From Marinoscillum pacificum (GTDB lineage Bacteria; Bacteroidota; Bacteroidia; Cytophagales; Cyclobacteriaceae), in NCBI RefSeq assembly GCF_024714495.1, contig NZ_JAMZMJ010000006.1:62001-126000 (forward strand): DNA of 64,000 nucleotides. Reading direction: 5' to 3'. Under the pieces are notes generated by a model. The model saw nothing but the letters and a program-made list of their open reading frames with translations, did not search any database and had not been told where the DNA came from. Positions within the stretch are counted from its first letter, which is position 1. Every line of letters begins with the position of its first letter. The position numbers and the translations under genes were made by a program. Positions 43,822 to 52,192 of this stretch are shown here, in pieces.

Positions 43822-45606
43822 TTGTCGAAATGGTCATGCAATACAAGAACCTGTCAGGGTAATTTTATCTTAATCAATTCGAATAATACAATTTTAACTA
43901 CGATTAGACATATTTTAACTGGCAATGTGCCCCAACACTTTACCGAAAAAGAAGTAGCAAGAGTACTTGCGATCAACTCTTTTGGCTTTGTGATTGTGTT
44001 GGTGTGCCTGGTTTATTCATCCGTATTTTACAACATCGGTAATACCACAGCGAGCATCATTACTTTTTCCGTAGTGCTTGTTTGCCTGATGCCGATTGGG
44101 CTGAACTACGCCAAAAGATATGATTTTGCGAGACGACTCTATGTATTCTTCTCACCTATACTCATCCTTTATTACAGTTTATTAATCGGTGAAGAATATG
44201 GCGTAAGTTATTTCTTCATTGTAGTTTATGCTTTTCCATTCATTTTCTTAAAGCCTACAGAACGTGGATTAGCATTAACCTTTTTCATGTACAATTGTGC
44301 TTGTCTCATCATACACCATTTTGTTCCATTGCCATTTATAGAACCTTTGGTATTGACTGGTGTTCTCTCCATCATAGTAAAAGTGACTGTGTTTACGATG
44401 GTGATCTTTTTTGCCTTCGTGCTGTTCTTTGCTTTTTACCAAACCATCATCAAAAATGAACAGCGCCTTATTCAAACCAACCTGGAAATAGAAAAGGCAC
44501 ATCAAATCAAACAAGAATTTTTGGCGACTATGAGTCATGAGTTACGCACGCCTTTAAATGCTGTGGTAACGATCACCTCATTGCTAGACGAAAATCCAGA
44601 GCATAAGGACAAACTCACTTTTCTCAAATTACTGAAGCACTCCTCACACAATTTACTATCCATTGTCAATGACATTTTGGACTTCAGTAAACTGGAAGCC
44701 AATAAAATGAAACTTGAGTTCAGTACGCTGGACATTCGAGATACTTTGAGAAAAATAGTGGACACCTATTCCAGCTTGGCTGAAGAGAAAGGTCTTAAGC
44801 TAGTCATTGATGTAGATGATGAAGTTGGAAAAACCTACAAATTTGATGAGGTCAAGCTCGGTCAGATCATTGGTAACCTGGTTTCTAATGCCATCAAATA
44901 TACCACTGCGGGTGAAGTCCGTGTTCATGTAGAAAAATTTAAGAGCACTGGACTATTTGATGAGTTGTATTTTGAGGTTATCGACTCTGGAAGTGGAATT
45001 TCAGCGGAAGACCTTCATAATATTTTTGAAAGTTTTACACAGATCAAATCTGTATTGACTCGTAATACAGGCGGCACAGGGTTGGGACTTTCCATAGTAA
45101 AGCGACTTTTGCAATTGCATAGTAGCGATATTGGGGTAGAAAGTGAGTTGGGCAAAGGAAGCAAATTCTACTTCTCACTAAACCTAAAATGCAGTACCAA
45201 GATTAACCTCCCAGAAAACAAGCAATTCAAGATTACAAACAATAAAAAAGTACTACTTGTAGAAGATAATGCGGTTAATGCCATGGTTGCCCAAAAGCTA
45301 CTTCAAAATTGGGGGTTAACTATTGAAACAGCGGCTAATGGCCAGATTGCAGTTGAGGCATGTCAAAACGAGAAGTTTGATGTGATCTTGATGGACCTGC
45401 ACATGCCAGTCATGGATGGATTTACCGCGACAAAAACTATTAGAGAATACAGTGGTCCCAATAAGTTTGCACCGATTTTTGCGTTGACTGCTGATGTAAT
45501 GGGCGAAAACAACCAGGAATTCAACAAGTATTTTGATGGGTTCATTACCAAACCAATCCAGCAAGAGAAATTACAGGCCGCATTAATGAGCCGACTATCA
45601 GGCTAA
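43822..45606 (+). CDS. Hybrid sensor histidine kinase/response regulator
   Basis: Up to 594 residues. The frame has no ATG before about residue 91; TTG at 43822 and GTG at 43927 are candidate starts, so the true start is unsettled. About six membrane segments (55-210) lead to a coiled coil, then HisKA with 'EFLATMSHELRTPLNA' (His239), HATPase_c ('IGNLVSNAIKYT', 'DSGSGIS', 'GGTGLGLSIVKRLL'), and a C-terminal REC domain ('VLLVEDNAVNAMVA', Asp525 in 'ILMDLHMPVMDGF'). It should pass phosphate internally to Asp525 and then to an unlinked phosphotransfer partner. The signal is unknown. Confidence 0.92.
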   Translation: MSKWSCNTRTCQGNFILINSNNTILTTIRHILTGNVPQHFTEKEVARVLAINSFGFVIVLVCLVYSSVFYNIGNTTASIITFSVVLVCLMPIGLNYAKRYDFARRLYVFFSPILILYYSLLIGEEYGVSYFFIVVYAFPFIFLKPTERGLALTFFMYNCACLIIHHFVPLPFIEPLVLTGVLSIIVKVTVFTMVIFFAFVLFFAFYQTIIKNEQRLIQTNLEIEKAHQIKQEFLATMSHELRTPLNAVVTITSLLDENPEHKDKLTFLKLLKHSSHNLLSIVNDILDFSKLEANKMKLEFSTLDIRDTLRKIVDTYSSLAEEKGLKLVIDVDDEVGKTYKFDEVKLGQIIGNLVSNAIKYTTAGEVRVHVEKFKSTGLFDELYFEVIDSGSGISAEDLHNIFESFTQIKSVLTRNTGGTGLGLSIVKRLLQLHSSDIGVESELGKGSKFYFSLNLKCSTKINLPENKQFKITNNKKVLLVEDNAVNAMVAQKLLQNWGLTIETAANGQIAVEACQNEKFDVILMDLHMPVMDGFTATKTIREYSGPNKFAPIFALTADVMGENNQEFNKYFDGFITKPIQQEKLQAALMSRLSG

Positions 45607-45679
45607 TATTTCCTGCCAGATAATATTCCTCATTCGTTTTTAGTAATTGCATGATATCTTTAGCGCGACTATCTACGAT

Positions 45680-46573
45680 ATGGCTAATAAAATCTCCATC
45701 GGTTCCGTAAGACAAATTACCAGAGAAACATTTCTCATGATTTTAGGTGTGCTTTGTGCGACCTTCGGTTTAGAAAGTTTCCTGTTACCTAATGACGTAC
45801 TGGATGGAGGAGTTACAGGAATTTCCTTGTTGCTTGCGTTAGTCACAGAAGGAAGACCATCGGTATTTATTTTCTTAATCAATATTCCTTTTCTGATTTT
45901 AGGATGGTTCCAGATTGGAAAAACCTTTGCTATCAAGAGTTTCCTGACCATTTCACTTTTGGCAATAGTTATCTACAACTTTCATTTTCCAGTAATTACT
46001 GATGATTCGCTATTAGTTGCGGTTTTTGGAGGTTTCTTCCTAGGCTTGGGAATCGGCTTTTCCATTAGAGGTGGAGCGATTATCGATGGTACAGAGGTTC
46101 TAGCCATTTATCTGGGCAAAAAGACCGGTTTTTCGGTTGGTGAGCTCATTTTGATTTTCAACATTATCATATTCTCCGTTGCGGCATACCTATTATCAAT
46201 AGAAACCGCACTGTATTCCATTATCACCTACTTTGCCGCATCCAGAACAGTGGATTTCGTGCTAGAGGGTTTTGATGAATACATCGGAGTGACCATCATT
46301 TCTGATTCACACAAGGAAATTCGTGAGATGATCCTGACCACACTACGCAGAGGAGCGACCATCTATCATGGGAGTAAAGGATTCAGTGAAATGCAGCAAA
46401 ACGAATCAAATACCAATATCATTTATACCGTGATAACTCGTCTGGAGCTCGCTCGTCTAGAAGCAGAAATTCATAAAATCGATCCAAGTGCCTTCCTGGT
46501 CATGTCCAAAGTAAAAGACATCCGAGGTGGTATGATCAAAAAGCTTCCTTTAAAAAAGCTGAAGAAGAAATAG
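45680..46573 (+). CDS. YitT-family membrane protein
   Basis: 297 residues from the ATG at 45680; the ATG at 45647 adds 11 residues but lies before a possible Bacteroidota -7 element (TATCTTTA, 45655-45662). About five membrane segments carry the YitT signatures 'ESFLLPNDVLDGGVTGISLL', 'GLGIGFSIRGGAIIDGTEVLA' and 'YFAASRTVDFVLEGFDE' (in adjoining blocks). A C-terminal DUF2179 domain follows ('LRRGATIYHGSKGFSE', 'DIRGGMIKK'). Transport function is not established for most members. Confidence 0.9.
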   Translation: MANKISIGSVRQITRETFLMILGVLCATFGLESFLLPNDVLDGGVTGISLLLALVTEGRPSVFIFLINIPFLILGWFQIGKTFAIKSFLTISLLAIVIYNFHFPVITDDSLLVAVFGGFFLGLGIGFSIRGGAIIDGTEVLAIYLGKKTGFSVGELILIFNIIIFSVAAYLLSIETALYSIITYFAASRTVDFVLEGFDEYIGVTIISDSHKEIREMILTTLRRGATIYHGSKGFSEMQQNESNTNIIYTVITRLELARLEAEIHKIDPSAFLVMSKVKDIRGGMIKKLPLKKLKKK

Positions 46574-46640
46574 CGTTTTGAGCTACTATCATGCACAAAT
46601 GAGGCCATTCCGATCTCAACAAATGGCATAAATTGAGTGC

Positions 46641-47621
46641 ATGAAAACATGCATAACCCTCATTTGCTCGCTATTGGTTCTCACAGTTTCAGCGCAATTA
46701 CCCCGATTAAAAGTAAAAGGCAATCAGTTTGTGAATGACAAAGGTGAAACCATCATATTGCGAGGTTACAATACGAGTGATCCTGCAAAACTGAATGAAC
46801 AAGGCCATTGGGATTATTCGTACTTTGACGAGATCAAGAAATGGGGAGCAAATGTTGTTCGATTTCCCGTTCACCCTTCCAACTGGAGAAAACTAGGTAC
46901 TAAGGCCTATTTAAGTTTATTGGATGAAGGCATACAAATGGCCACAGACAGAAACCTGTATGTCATTATCGATTGGCACAGCATTGGCAATTTATTGACT
47001 GAACAATTCTACAAGGAATCATACAATACGACCAATAAGGAAACATTAGCATTTTGGGAAACCATTGCTAAAAGATATGGGGAGAATCCCGTGGTGGCTT
47101 TTTATGAAATCTTCAATGAGCCAACCACCATGAAAGGTGAACTGGGTGACGCCTCCTGGTATGACTGGAAAGAACTCAATGAGTCGATTATTAAAACCAT
47201 TCAATCAAAAGGTGGACAAGGAATAAGTCTGGTTGCTGGACACAATTGGGCATATGATCTTTCTGAAGCCCATGCAAACCCCATAAAACTGGAAAATGTA
47301 GCATACGTAAGCCATCCCTATCCGCAAAAACGTCCTCAACCGTGGGAAGAACAGTGGACCGCAGATTGGGGCAAGATGAAAGAAAAAGCTCCTGTTATCC
47401 TAACTGAAATTGGATTTGCAGGCGAAGAAGAGAAAGGCGCACATATTCCTGTGATTAGTGATGAGTCGTATGGAATGGCAATCACTGAATATTGCAACGC
47501 TAAAGAAATCAGCTATGTCGTTTGGGTCTTTGATGCAGAATGGGCTCCCGCTTTATTTAGCAATTGGAACTATGAGCCAACAAGACATGGCTCCTATTTT
47601 AAACAGGTTATGACTCAATGA
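46641..47621 (+). CDS. GH5-family glycoside hydrolase (cellulase-like), secreted
   Basis: 326 residues with a signal peptide ending near 'TVSAQ'. The barrel has 'GANVVRFPVHPSNWR', 'NLYVIIDWHSIG', the acid/base Glu160 in 'EIFNEP' and the nucleophile Glu256 in 'ILTEIGFAG'. 'YVSHPYP' carries the conserved His and Tyr. It fits the GH5 family of retaining beta-glycanases (endoglucanase or mannanase). No carbohydrate-binding module and no T9SS tail are present, so it is probably periplasmic or simply exported. It is convergent with the LytTR operon; the two ends overlap by 7 bases. Confidence 0.92.
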   Translation: MKTCITLICSLLVLTVSAQLPRLKVKGNQFVNDKGETIILRGYNTSDPAKLNEQGHWDYSYFDEIKKWGANVVRFPVHPSNWRKLGTKAYLSLLDEGIQMATDRNLYVIIDWHSIGNLLTEQFYKESYNTTNKETLAFWETIAKRYGENPVVAFYEIFNEPTTMKGELGDASWYDWKELNESIIKTIQSKGGQGISLVAGHNWAYDLSEAHANPIKLENVAYVSHPYPQKRPQPWEEQWTADWGKMKEKAPVILTEIGFAGEEEKGAHIPVISDESYGMAITEYCNAKEISYVVWVFDAEWAPALFSNWNYEPTRHGSYFKQVMTQ

Positions 47622-48373
47622 TTTCCTTCAAGCCATTTCTTAAAATCAGCAACTTTCTCGCGACTGACGATGATTTCTTTGTCTAAATCTGTTTCCGTTT
47701 GAATTTTCAATCGGCTATTTGAATACACCAAAACGTCTTTTACAGAGGCTATTCGTACAAGAAAGGTTCGGTTAACTCGAAAAAACTGTTTGGGGTCAAG
47801 CAATTGCTCCAGATCTTCTAGCTTGTAATCGATAATGTACTTTTTGCCTTCATTGTTCATTAGGTAAACCGTTCGGCCATCCGCATAAAACAATTGAATC
47901 TGATTGATTTCCAATGTTTGGATGTGTTGGCCCTGCTTCACCATGAAGCGATCTTTATACGAAGGATTGGCAATCTGCTGAATAACGCCACTGACATTCG
48001 GAGCATCGGACCACTGTTTCATATCCTGAAACTTCTTCAGCGATCGGGATAACTCTGTAAAGGTGACCGGCTTTAATAAATAATCAATACTGTGGTGTTT
48101 GAAAGCATCCAATGCATATTCATCAAAAGCGGTGGTGAAAATGATCGGTAGGCGCACATTCACCTGACTAAAAATTTCAAAACTTAGCCCATCAGACAGC
48201 TGAATATCCAGAAAAAGCAAGTCTGGCCACTCCTGATTGGATTGGAACCAGGCCACTGATTCGGATACGCTTTTAAGACGATCCATAATTTCAATCTCCG
48301 GATCATACTTGAGTAAGTATCGTTCCAATTTCTCAATAGCTGGTTGTTCATCTTCTATAAGCAATACTTTCAT
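47615..48373 (-). CDS. LytTR-family response regulator
   Basis: 252 residues. The REC domain (1-120) has Asp56 in 'LFLDIQLSDG' and 'TTAFDEYALDAF'. The LytTR DNA-binding domain (about 150-250) has 'YKDRFMVKQGQHIQTL', 'DGRTVYLMNNEGKKYIIDYKLEDLE' in two neighbouring strands, and 'FFRVNRTFLVRI'. It should bind DNA as a dimer after phosphorylation by the adjacent LytS-type kinase. It starts at the last base of the preceding pseudokinase gene. Confidence 0.94.
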   Translation of the reverse strand: MKVLLIEDEQPAIEKLERYLLKYDPEIEIMDRLKSVSESVAWFQSNQEWPDLLFLDIQLSDGLSFEIFSQVNVRLPIIFTTAFDEYALDAFKHHSIDYLLKPVTFTELSRSLKKFQDMKQWSDAPNVSGVIQQIANPSYKDRFMVKQGQHIQTLEINQIQLFYADGRTVYLMNNEGKKYIIDYKLEDLEQLLDPKQFFRVNRTFLVRIASVKDVLVYSNSRLKIQTETDLDKEIIVSREKVADFKKWLEGNH

Positions 48374-49392
48374 TAGGCCAGGGTGAGTTTAGGGATAGAA
48401 ATGATCAAACCTTCCGAAGTGTGTTTCAACTTCATTTTACTATCCGTGTATAATGTATAAGTCGAGTACAGTTGATTAAAAATAGCATCGGTTGTTTCTG
48501 GTTTCACCAGGCGTTCGATCATACTTGCTTTAATTTCCAGAACCTCCTCGAAATCGCTGATATGGACATCAATGATATTGGAATGATGAATTACCGCAGC
48601 TCGGAAAATCATCTCCAATGATTTGACCAATACACCGGGAACAACAACAAAACTGCTCTTTATATCATGCTGTAAAATCAATTCTCTATTCGGCAAACTG
48701 TTCAACAGTGTGACAAACTGCTTCAAAGCATCTAATTCGGCTTTGATAGCAACCAATTCTTGCTTCTTTGACAACACGTATCGGTATACCACCGCCAACT
48801 GATCGAGAAACTCCTCAGCTTTATCCAGATCTTGTTTCGCGAGAATGATAAGTTGCTCCAGGCTTTCAAAAAGCAATTCTGGATTCACCCCTTGTTTGAA
48901 CTCTACAAAATCACGCTGCACATTGGATTTCAATTCCTCCTCCTGACTCAAATAGGATTCATGAGTCTTTTTCAATAAATCATGACTGATAAATAAGACC
49001 AAATAGATCCAGGTAATCATCAAAAAGATGGCATTGAAAATAGTCATTTCGGTGATGATTGGACTAAAACCCAACACCCATTCGAAATACAAATACATGG
49101 AACCTGAAATAACCACGATGGTAGTCACTGATGAGATTAAAGCCGGTATCACAATGCCCCAGAAAGTCGGAGATAAGTGGCCCAACTTAGAAATCATCAA
49201 AATGGAAAACCGGGAAGATTCTTGAATCAAATAGGCCAATCCTATGCAGAAATACAGTTCTTGTCCCAAAAACTGCTGCTCCAAAGCCATCACATTGTTG
49301 TTGACCAGTAAAATCAGCAGATATACAATCGATCCACTGAATAATGGGCTAAGAATTCTGAATAAGGGCCGATGAACGAATAGTTGATTCAT
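48373..49392 (-). CDS. LytS-like pseudokinase (lost phospho-acceptor histidine)
   Basis: 339 residues with four membrane segments (about 15-135). The position of the LytS-type H-box, normally 'INPHFLFNSL', reads 'VNPELLFESL', so Glu172 replaces the histidine. The ATP-binding N-box is also lost ('MIFRAAVIHHS' instead of 'LVENALKH'), and no glycine box is visible. The fold otherwise aligns with the next gene. It should not autophosphorylate; it could be a dimer partner or sensor for the active kinase. It overlaps the active kinase by 4 bases and the regulator by one. Confidence 0.85.
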   Translation of the reverse strand: MNQLFVHRPLFRILSPLFSGSIVYLLILLVNNNVMALEQQFLGQELYFCIGLAYLIQESSRFSILMISKLGHLSPTFWGIVIPALISSVTTIVVISGSMYLYFEWVLGFSPIITEMTIFNAIFLMITWIYLVLFISHDLLKKTHESYLSQEEELKSNVQRDFVEFKQGVNPELLFESLEQLIILAKQDLDKAEEFLDQLAVVYRYVLSKKQELVAIKAELDALKQFVTLLNSLPNRELILQHDIKSSFVVVPGVLVKSLEMIFRAAVIHHSNIIDVHISDFEEVLEIKASMIERLVKPETTDAIFNQLYSTYTLYTDSKMKLKHTSEGLIISIPKLTLA

Positions 49393-50414
49393 AATACCGG
49401 CAGTTTTACACGGAACTCTTCAGATTCAATCACTTGAATCGAGCGATTTCCTAGAAGTTGATAGCGCTCTCGAATATTGTCCAGACCAACACGAAATGAC
49501 TCTACTTGATTGGGTTTACTAGTGATGTTATTAGTTACCATCCACCATTTGCCATCTCGAGTAATTTTGATTGATAGCGGATTCTGTTCATTGATCAAAT
49601 TATGCTTCAGCGCATTCTCAATCAATAATTGGAGCGTCAATGGAGGCATCATGATATCACGAATCCCAGATTCCTCCTCTACATCGATAGTCAAATAACC
49701 ACCAAACCGGACAAGTAACAGTTCCAGATTGGCTTTAACAAAAGACCACTCTTCGTCAAAAGTCACCAGCTTCTTCTCATAAGAAGGCAATGTGTATTGA
49801 TAAACACTTGCCAGGTTTCGAATGTACTTTTCAGCCACTGCTAAATCCCGATGCAATAATGACGATATCGTGTTGAGGCTATTGAATAAGAAATGCGGAG
49901 TAAGTTGTGCCTTGAGCGCAGTGAGTTGTAAGTCTATTTGTTTTGTTTCCAACTTCACTGAATCCAACGTACTTTGCTGCAACTGATACACACTTCTGAT
50001 CAACAGACTAATTACCGAATAGACCAAAACCAGTACAAAAACTGCAACCGCCAGTTTGAAGTAGATATCCCAGGAAATAAATCCAGTCAAAGTCACACCA
50101 TATAAATAGACATAGACTGCCGAAATACCATAAACCAGTATACAGTTGATAAGAATAGTCAGCAAGAGCCCAATTCCACTCTGACGTTCGAGAGAAATAA
50201 CCTTACTAATCATATTCGAAGCAAACCCGAGCAAATAGGCGATGCAAATCCCTACGAAACCAGCTCCAAGAATCACATGACTGTAGTCATTCCACAATTC
50301 TGGTTCGTTGTAAAACAGGAAAGTGAAGAGCATAATGCCTATCACTCCGCCTGATACAAAATAGGTTAGGTGTTTGGTCAACGTTTGGTTAGTATGTAAG
50401 AGGAAAGTTTTCAT
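49389..50414 (-). CDS. LytS-type sensor histidine kinase
   Basis: 341 residues with four membrane segments (about 15-140), the His_kinase domain 'LKAQLTPHFLFNSLN' (His174) and an HATPase with 'LQLLIENALKHNLI' and 'GLDNIRERYQLLG'. It should sense an envelope signal and phosphorylate the LytTR regulator two genes downstream. It lies 41 bases after the SDHY-repeat gene and overlaps the pseudokinase gene by 4 bases, so the four genes probably form one operon. Confidence 0.93.
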   Translation of the reverse strand: MKTFLLHTNQTLTKHLTYFVSGGVIGIMLFTFLFYNEPELWNDYSHVILGAGFVGICIAYLLGFASNMISKVISLERQSGIGLLLTILINCILVYGISAVYVYLYGVTLTGFISWDIYFKLAVAVFVLVLVYSVISLLIRSVYQLQQSTLDSVKLETKQIDLQLTALKAQLTPHFLFNSLNTISSLLHRDLAVAEKYIRNLASVYQYTLPSYEKKLVTFDEEWSFVKANLELLLVRFGGYLTIDVEEESGIRDIMMPPLTLQLLIENALKHNLINEQNPLSIKITRDGKWWMVTNNITSKPNQVESFRVGLDNIRERYQLLGNRSIQVIESEEFRVKLPVL

Positions 50415-50455
50415 AGTCCACCGGGATACAAGTTACCACAGTGGACTGAAAGTAT

Positions 50456-51997
50456 TTAGTAGTCCAGAGCTTTCATGGCTCTACCATAATAGGTATCTGA
50501 AGAAATGTTTTTCGCTGCAGCACGGTAAGCATCTTTTACTTCATCATCCATTCTGTTTACATGATCTGAAAGGAATACCAAAGACTCTGTGAAATAGTGA
50601 TCCGAGTTAATTTCTGATACTGCACTCAACAAAGCCAGAACCTGACTTTTGGTTAAATCTTTTCTAGAAGCTGATTTGATGATTTCCGTAGAATAATGGG
50701 CAGAATTCAATGAACTGATCGCCGATGAAACTTCGTCCATCACTCTTATAGTAAGTTTCTGATCGCTCATTACTTTACTGATCACTGTACTTAGATAATG
50801 ATCGGAATTCATAGAATTGGAGGCTACTTGCAATATCTCCACTACCACTTCTTCGTTTAAAGGCTTGTCCAACAATTTGGTTAATGTCTGCTGTAAATAA
50901 TGATCAGAATTAACGTCTGAAACAGAATTCAATACCAGTTTAAAATCCGAAGTGCTCAACGATGCATGACTAAATAGTTGATCAAAAACATTGGTTTTGT
51001 AATGATCAGAGCCAATATCGTTAGTTGCTCGAATGATATTCGTCACATTGGCAGTACTGAGCTCCTGCGTTCTGATTACTTCCATCAAAACATTGCTCAA
51101 ATAGTGATCAGATCCAATATCCGATCCTTGATTGAGCACTTCGTTCAGCTGAGTACTGGTCAAATCTTTACGTTTCAACACTTCCATCAACAAATTGGAC
51201 TTGTAATGATCAGAACCAATGTCATTTGAGGCAGCAATCAGTTGAGTAAGCTGAGCTTCCTTGATTTGACTTGATTTCATAACATCCAGCAACACATTCG
51301 TTTTGTAGTGATCAGATGAAATTTCACCTGCCGCCATGATGAAATTGTTGACTGTCGCTGAAGAAACGCCGTATTTCTTCAAATAATTGCTCAAAATCTG
51401 AGACAGATAGTGATCTGAATTAACAGTTTCACCCGCCACTTTTAGTGCTTGTGCCTGATCCTGATCGGAAAGCGGTTTTTCAAAAGTCAGTTCAAAGTAT
51501 TTATCGCTGACATAATCACTTTTCAATAGTGTTAATTCTCTGATCAATGCAGATGCACCACCTTTTTGATAGATTCTGTTAACTCTGGCTTCAGCCGCAA
51601 TAGTGGTGGTTCTGACCAATTCAGGAAGTACTTCCGCTAGCCACTTTCTTCCTTCTGGTTCATAGTCTCTTTCTGACCAGCCTACGAAGTAGCGCTTACT
51701 TAGTCCATCACCATCAGACTCGATCTTGATTTTTCGTGAAGCACCAAATGAAGACTTTTCCAATTCGAAATATCCACCAGGACTAATGGAAACAATGTCT
51801 TTATCGTCATCCGAAATCTGAATTTTGCCTTCGTACTCCACATCAAACTCGCCAGAGATGTTATTGATGCGGTACGTCGACTTGCCTTTGTTTTCCAAAT
51901 GATTGTAAGCAAGCTGAGCATCAGCAGTAAATACAATCGCTGCCAGTGAAATGGCTGTCAGGATTGCGATTAGAAGGTTCTTGTACTTTGAGTTCAT
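50456..51997 (-). CDS. Exported protein of ten SDHY repeats
   Basis: 513 residues from the ATG at 51997, which begins a signal-like segment ('LLIAILTAISLAAIVFTADAQ', in which the cut is after ADAQ); the open frame to 52288 overlaps the divergent gene and is ignored. After a strand-rich N-terminal domain (about 25-130), ten repeats of about 34 residues run to the end, each with a helix, then 'xxSDHYxxxxL' and a second helix. Eight read SDHY exactly, one SAHY and one SDTY. I know similar 'SDY' helical repeats at the C-terminus of some M56-type proteins, but here no protease is attached. Function unknown; it is upstream of the LytS/LytTR genes. Confidence 0.82.
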   Translation of the reverse strand: MNSKYKNLLIAILTAISLAAIVFTADAQLAYNHLENKGKSTYRINNISGEFDVEYEGKIQISDDDKDIVSISPGGYFELEKSSFGASRKIKIESDGDGLSKRYFVGWSERDYEPEGRKWLAEVLPELVRTTTIAAEARVNRIYQKGGASALIRELTLLKSDYVSDKYFELTFEKPLSDQDQAQALKVAGETVNSDHYLSQILSNYLKKYGVSSATVNNFIMAAGEISSDHYKTNVLLDVMKSSQIKEAQLTQLIAASNDIGSDHYKSNLLMEVLKRKDLTSTQLNEVLNQGSDIGSDHYLSNVLMEVIRTQELSTANVTNIIRATNDIGSDHYKTNVFDQLFSHASLSTSDFKLVLNSVSDVNSDHYLQQTLTKLLDKPLNEEVVVEILQVASNSMNSDHYLSTVISKVMSDQKLTIRVMDEVSSAISSLNSAHYSTEIIKSASRKDLTKSQVLALLSAVSEINSDHYFTESLVFLSDHVNRMDDEVKDAYRAAAKNISSDTYYGRAMKALDY

Positions 51998-52192
51998 TAG
52001 ATCTTTAGGTTTTTGATGATCCAAAGATGTCATGAGACTCACACCATTAAAAATGGAATGTATTGAACTGTCGAGAAAATGTACTGAATTGTAGTATCTC
52101 AATATACCTAGCACTAGGTAGGTCAGAATTACCAAAATCAGCGGAATAAAAGGAAACGAGCAATAAATGAGATTTGTAGAAAGAATAATCAA

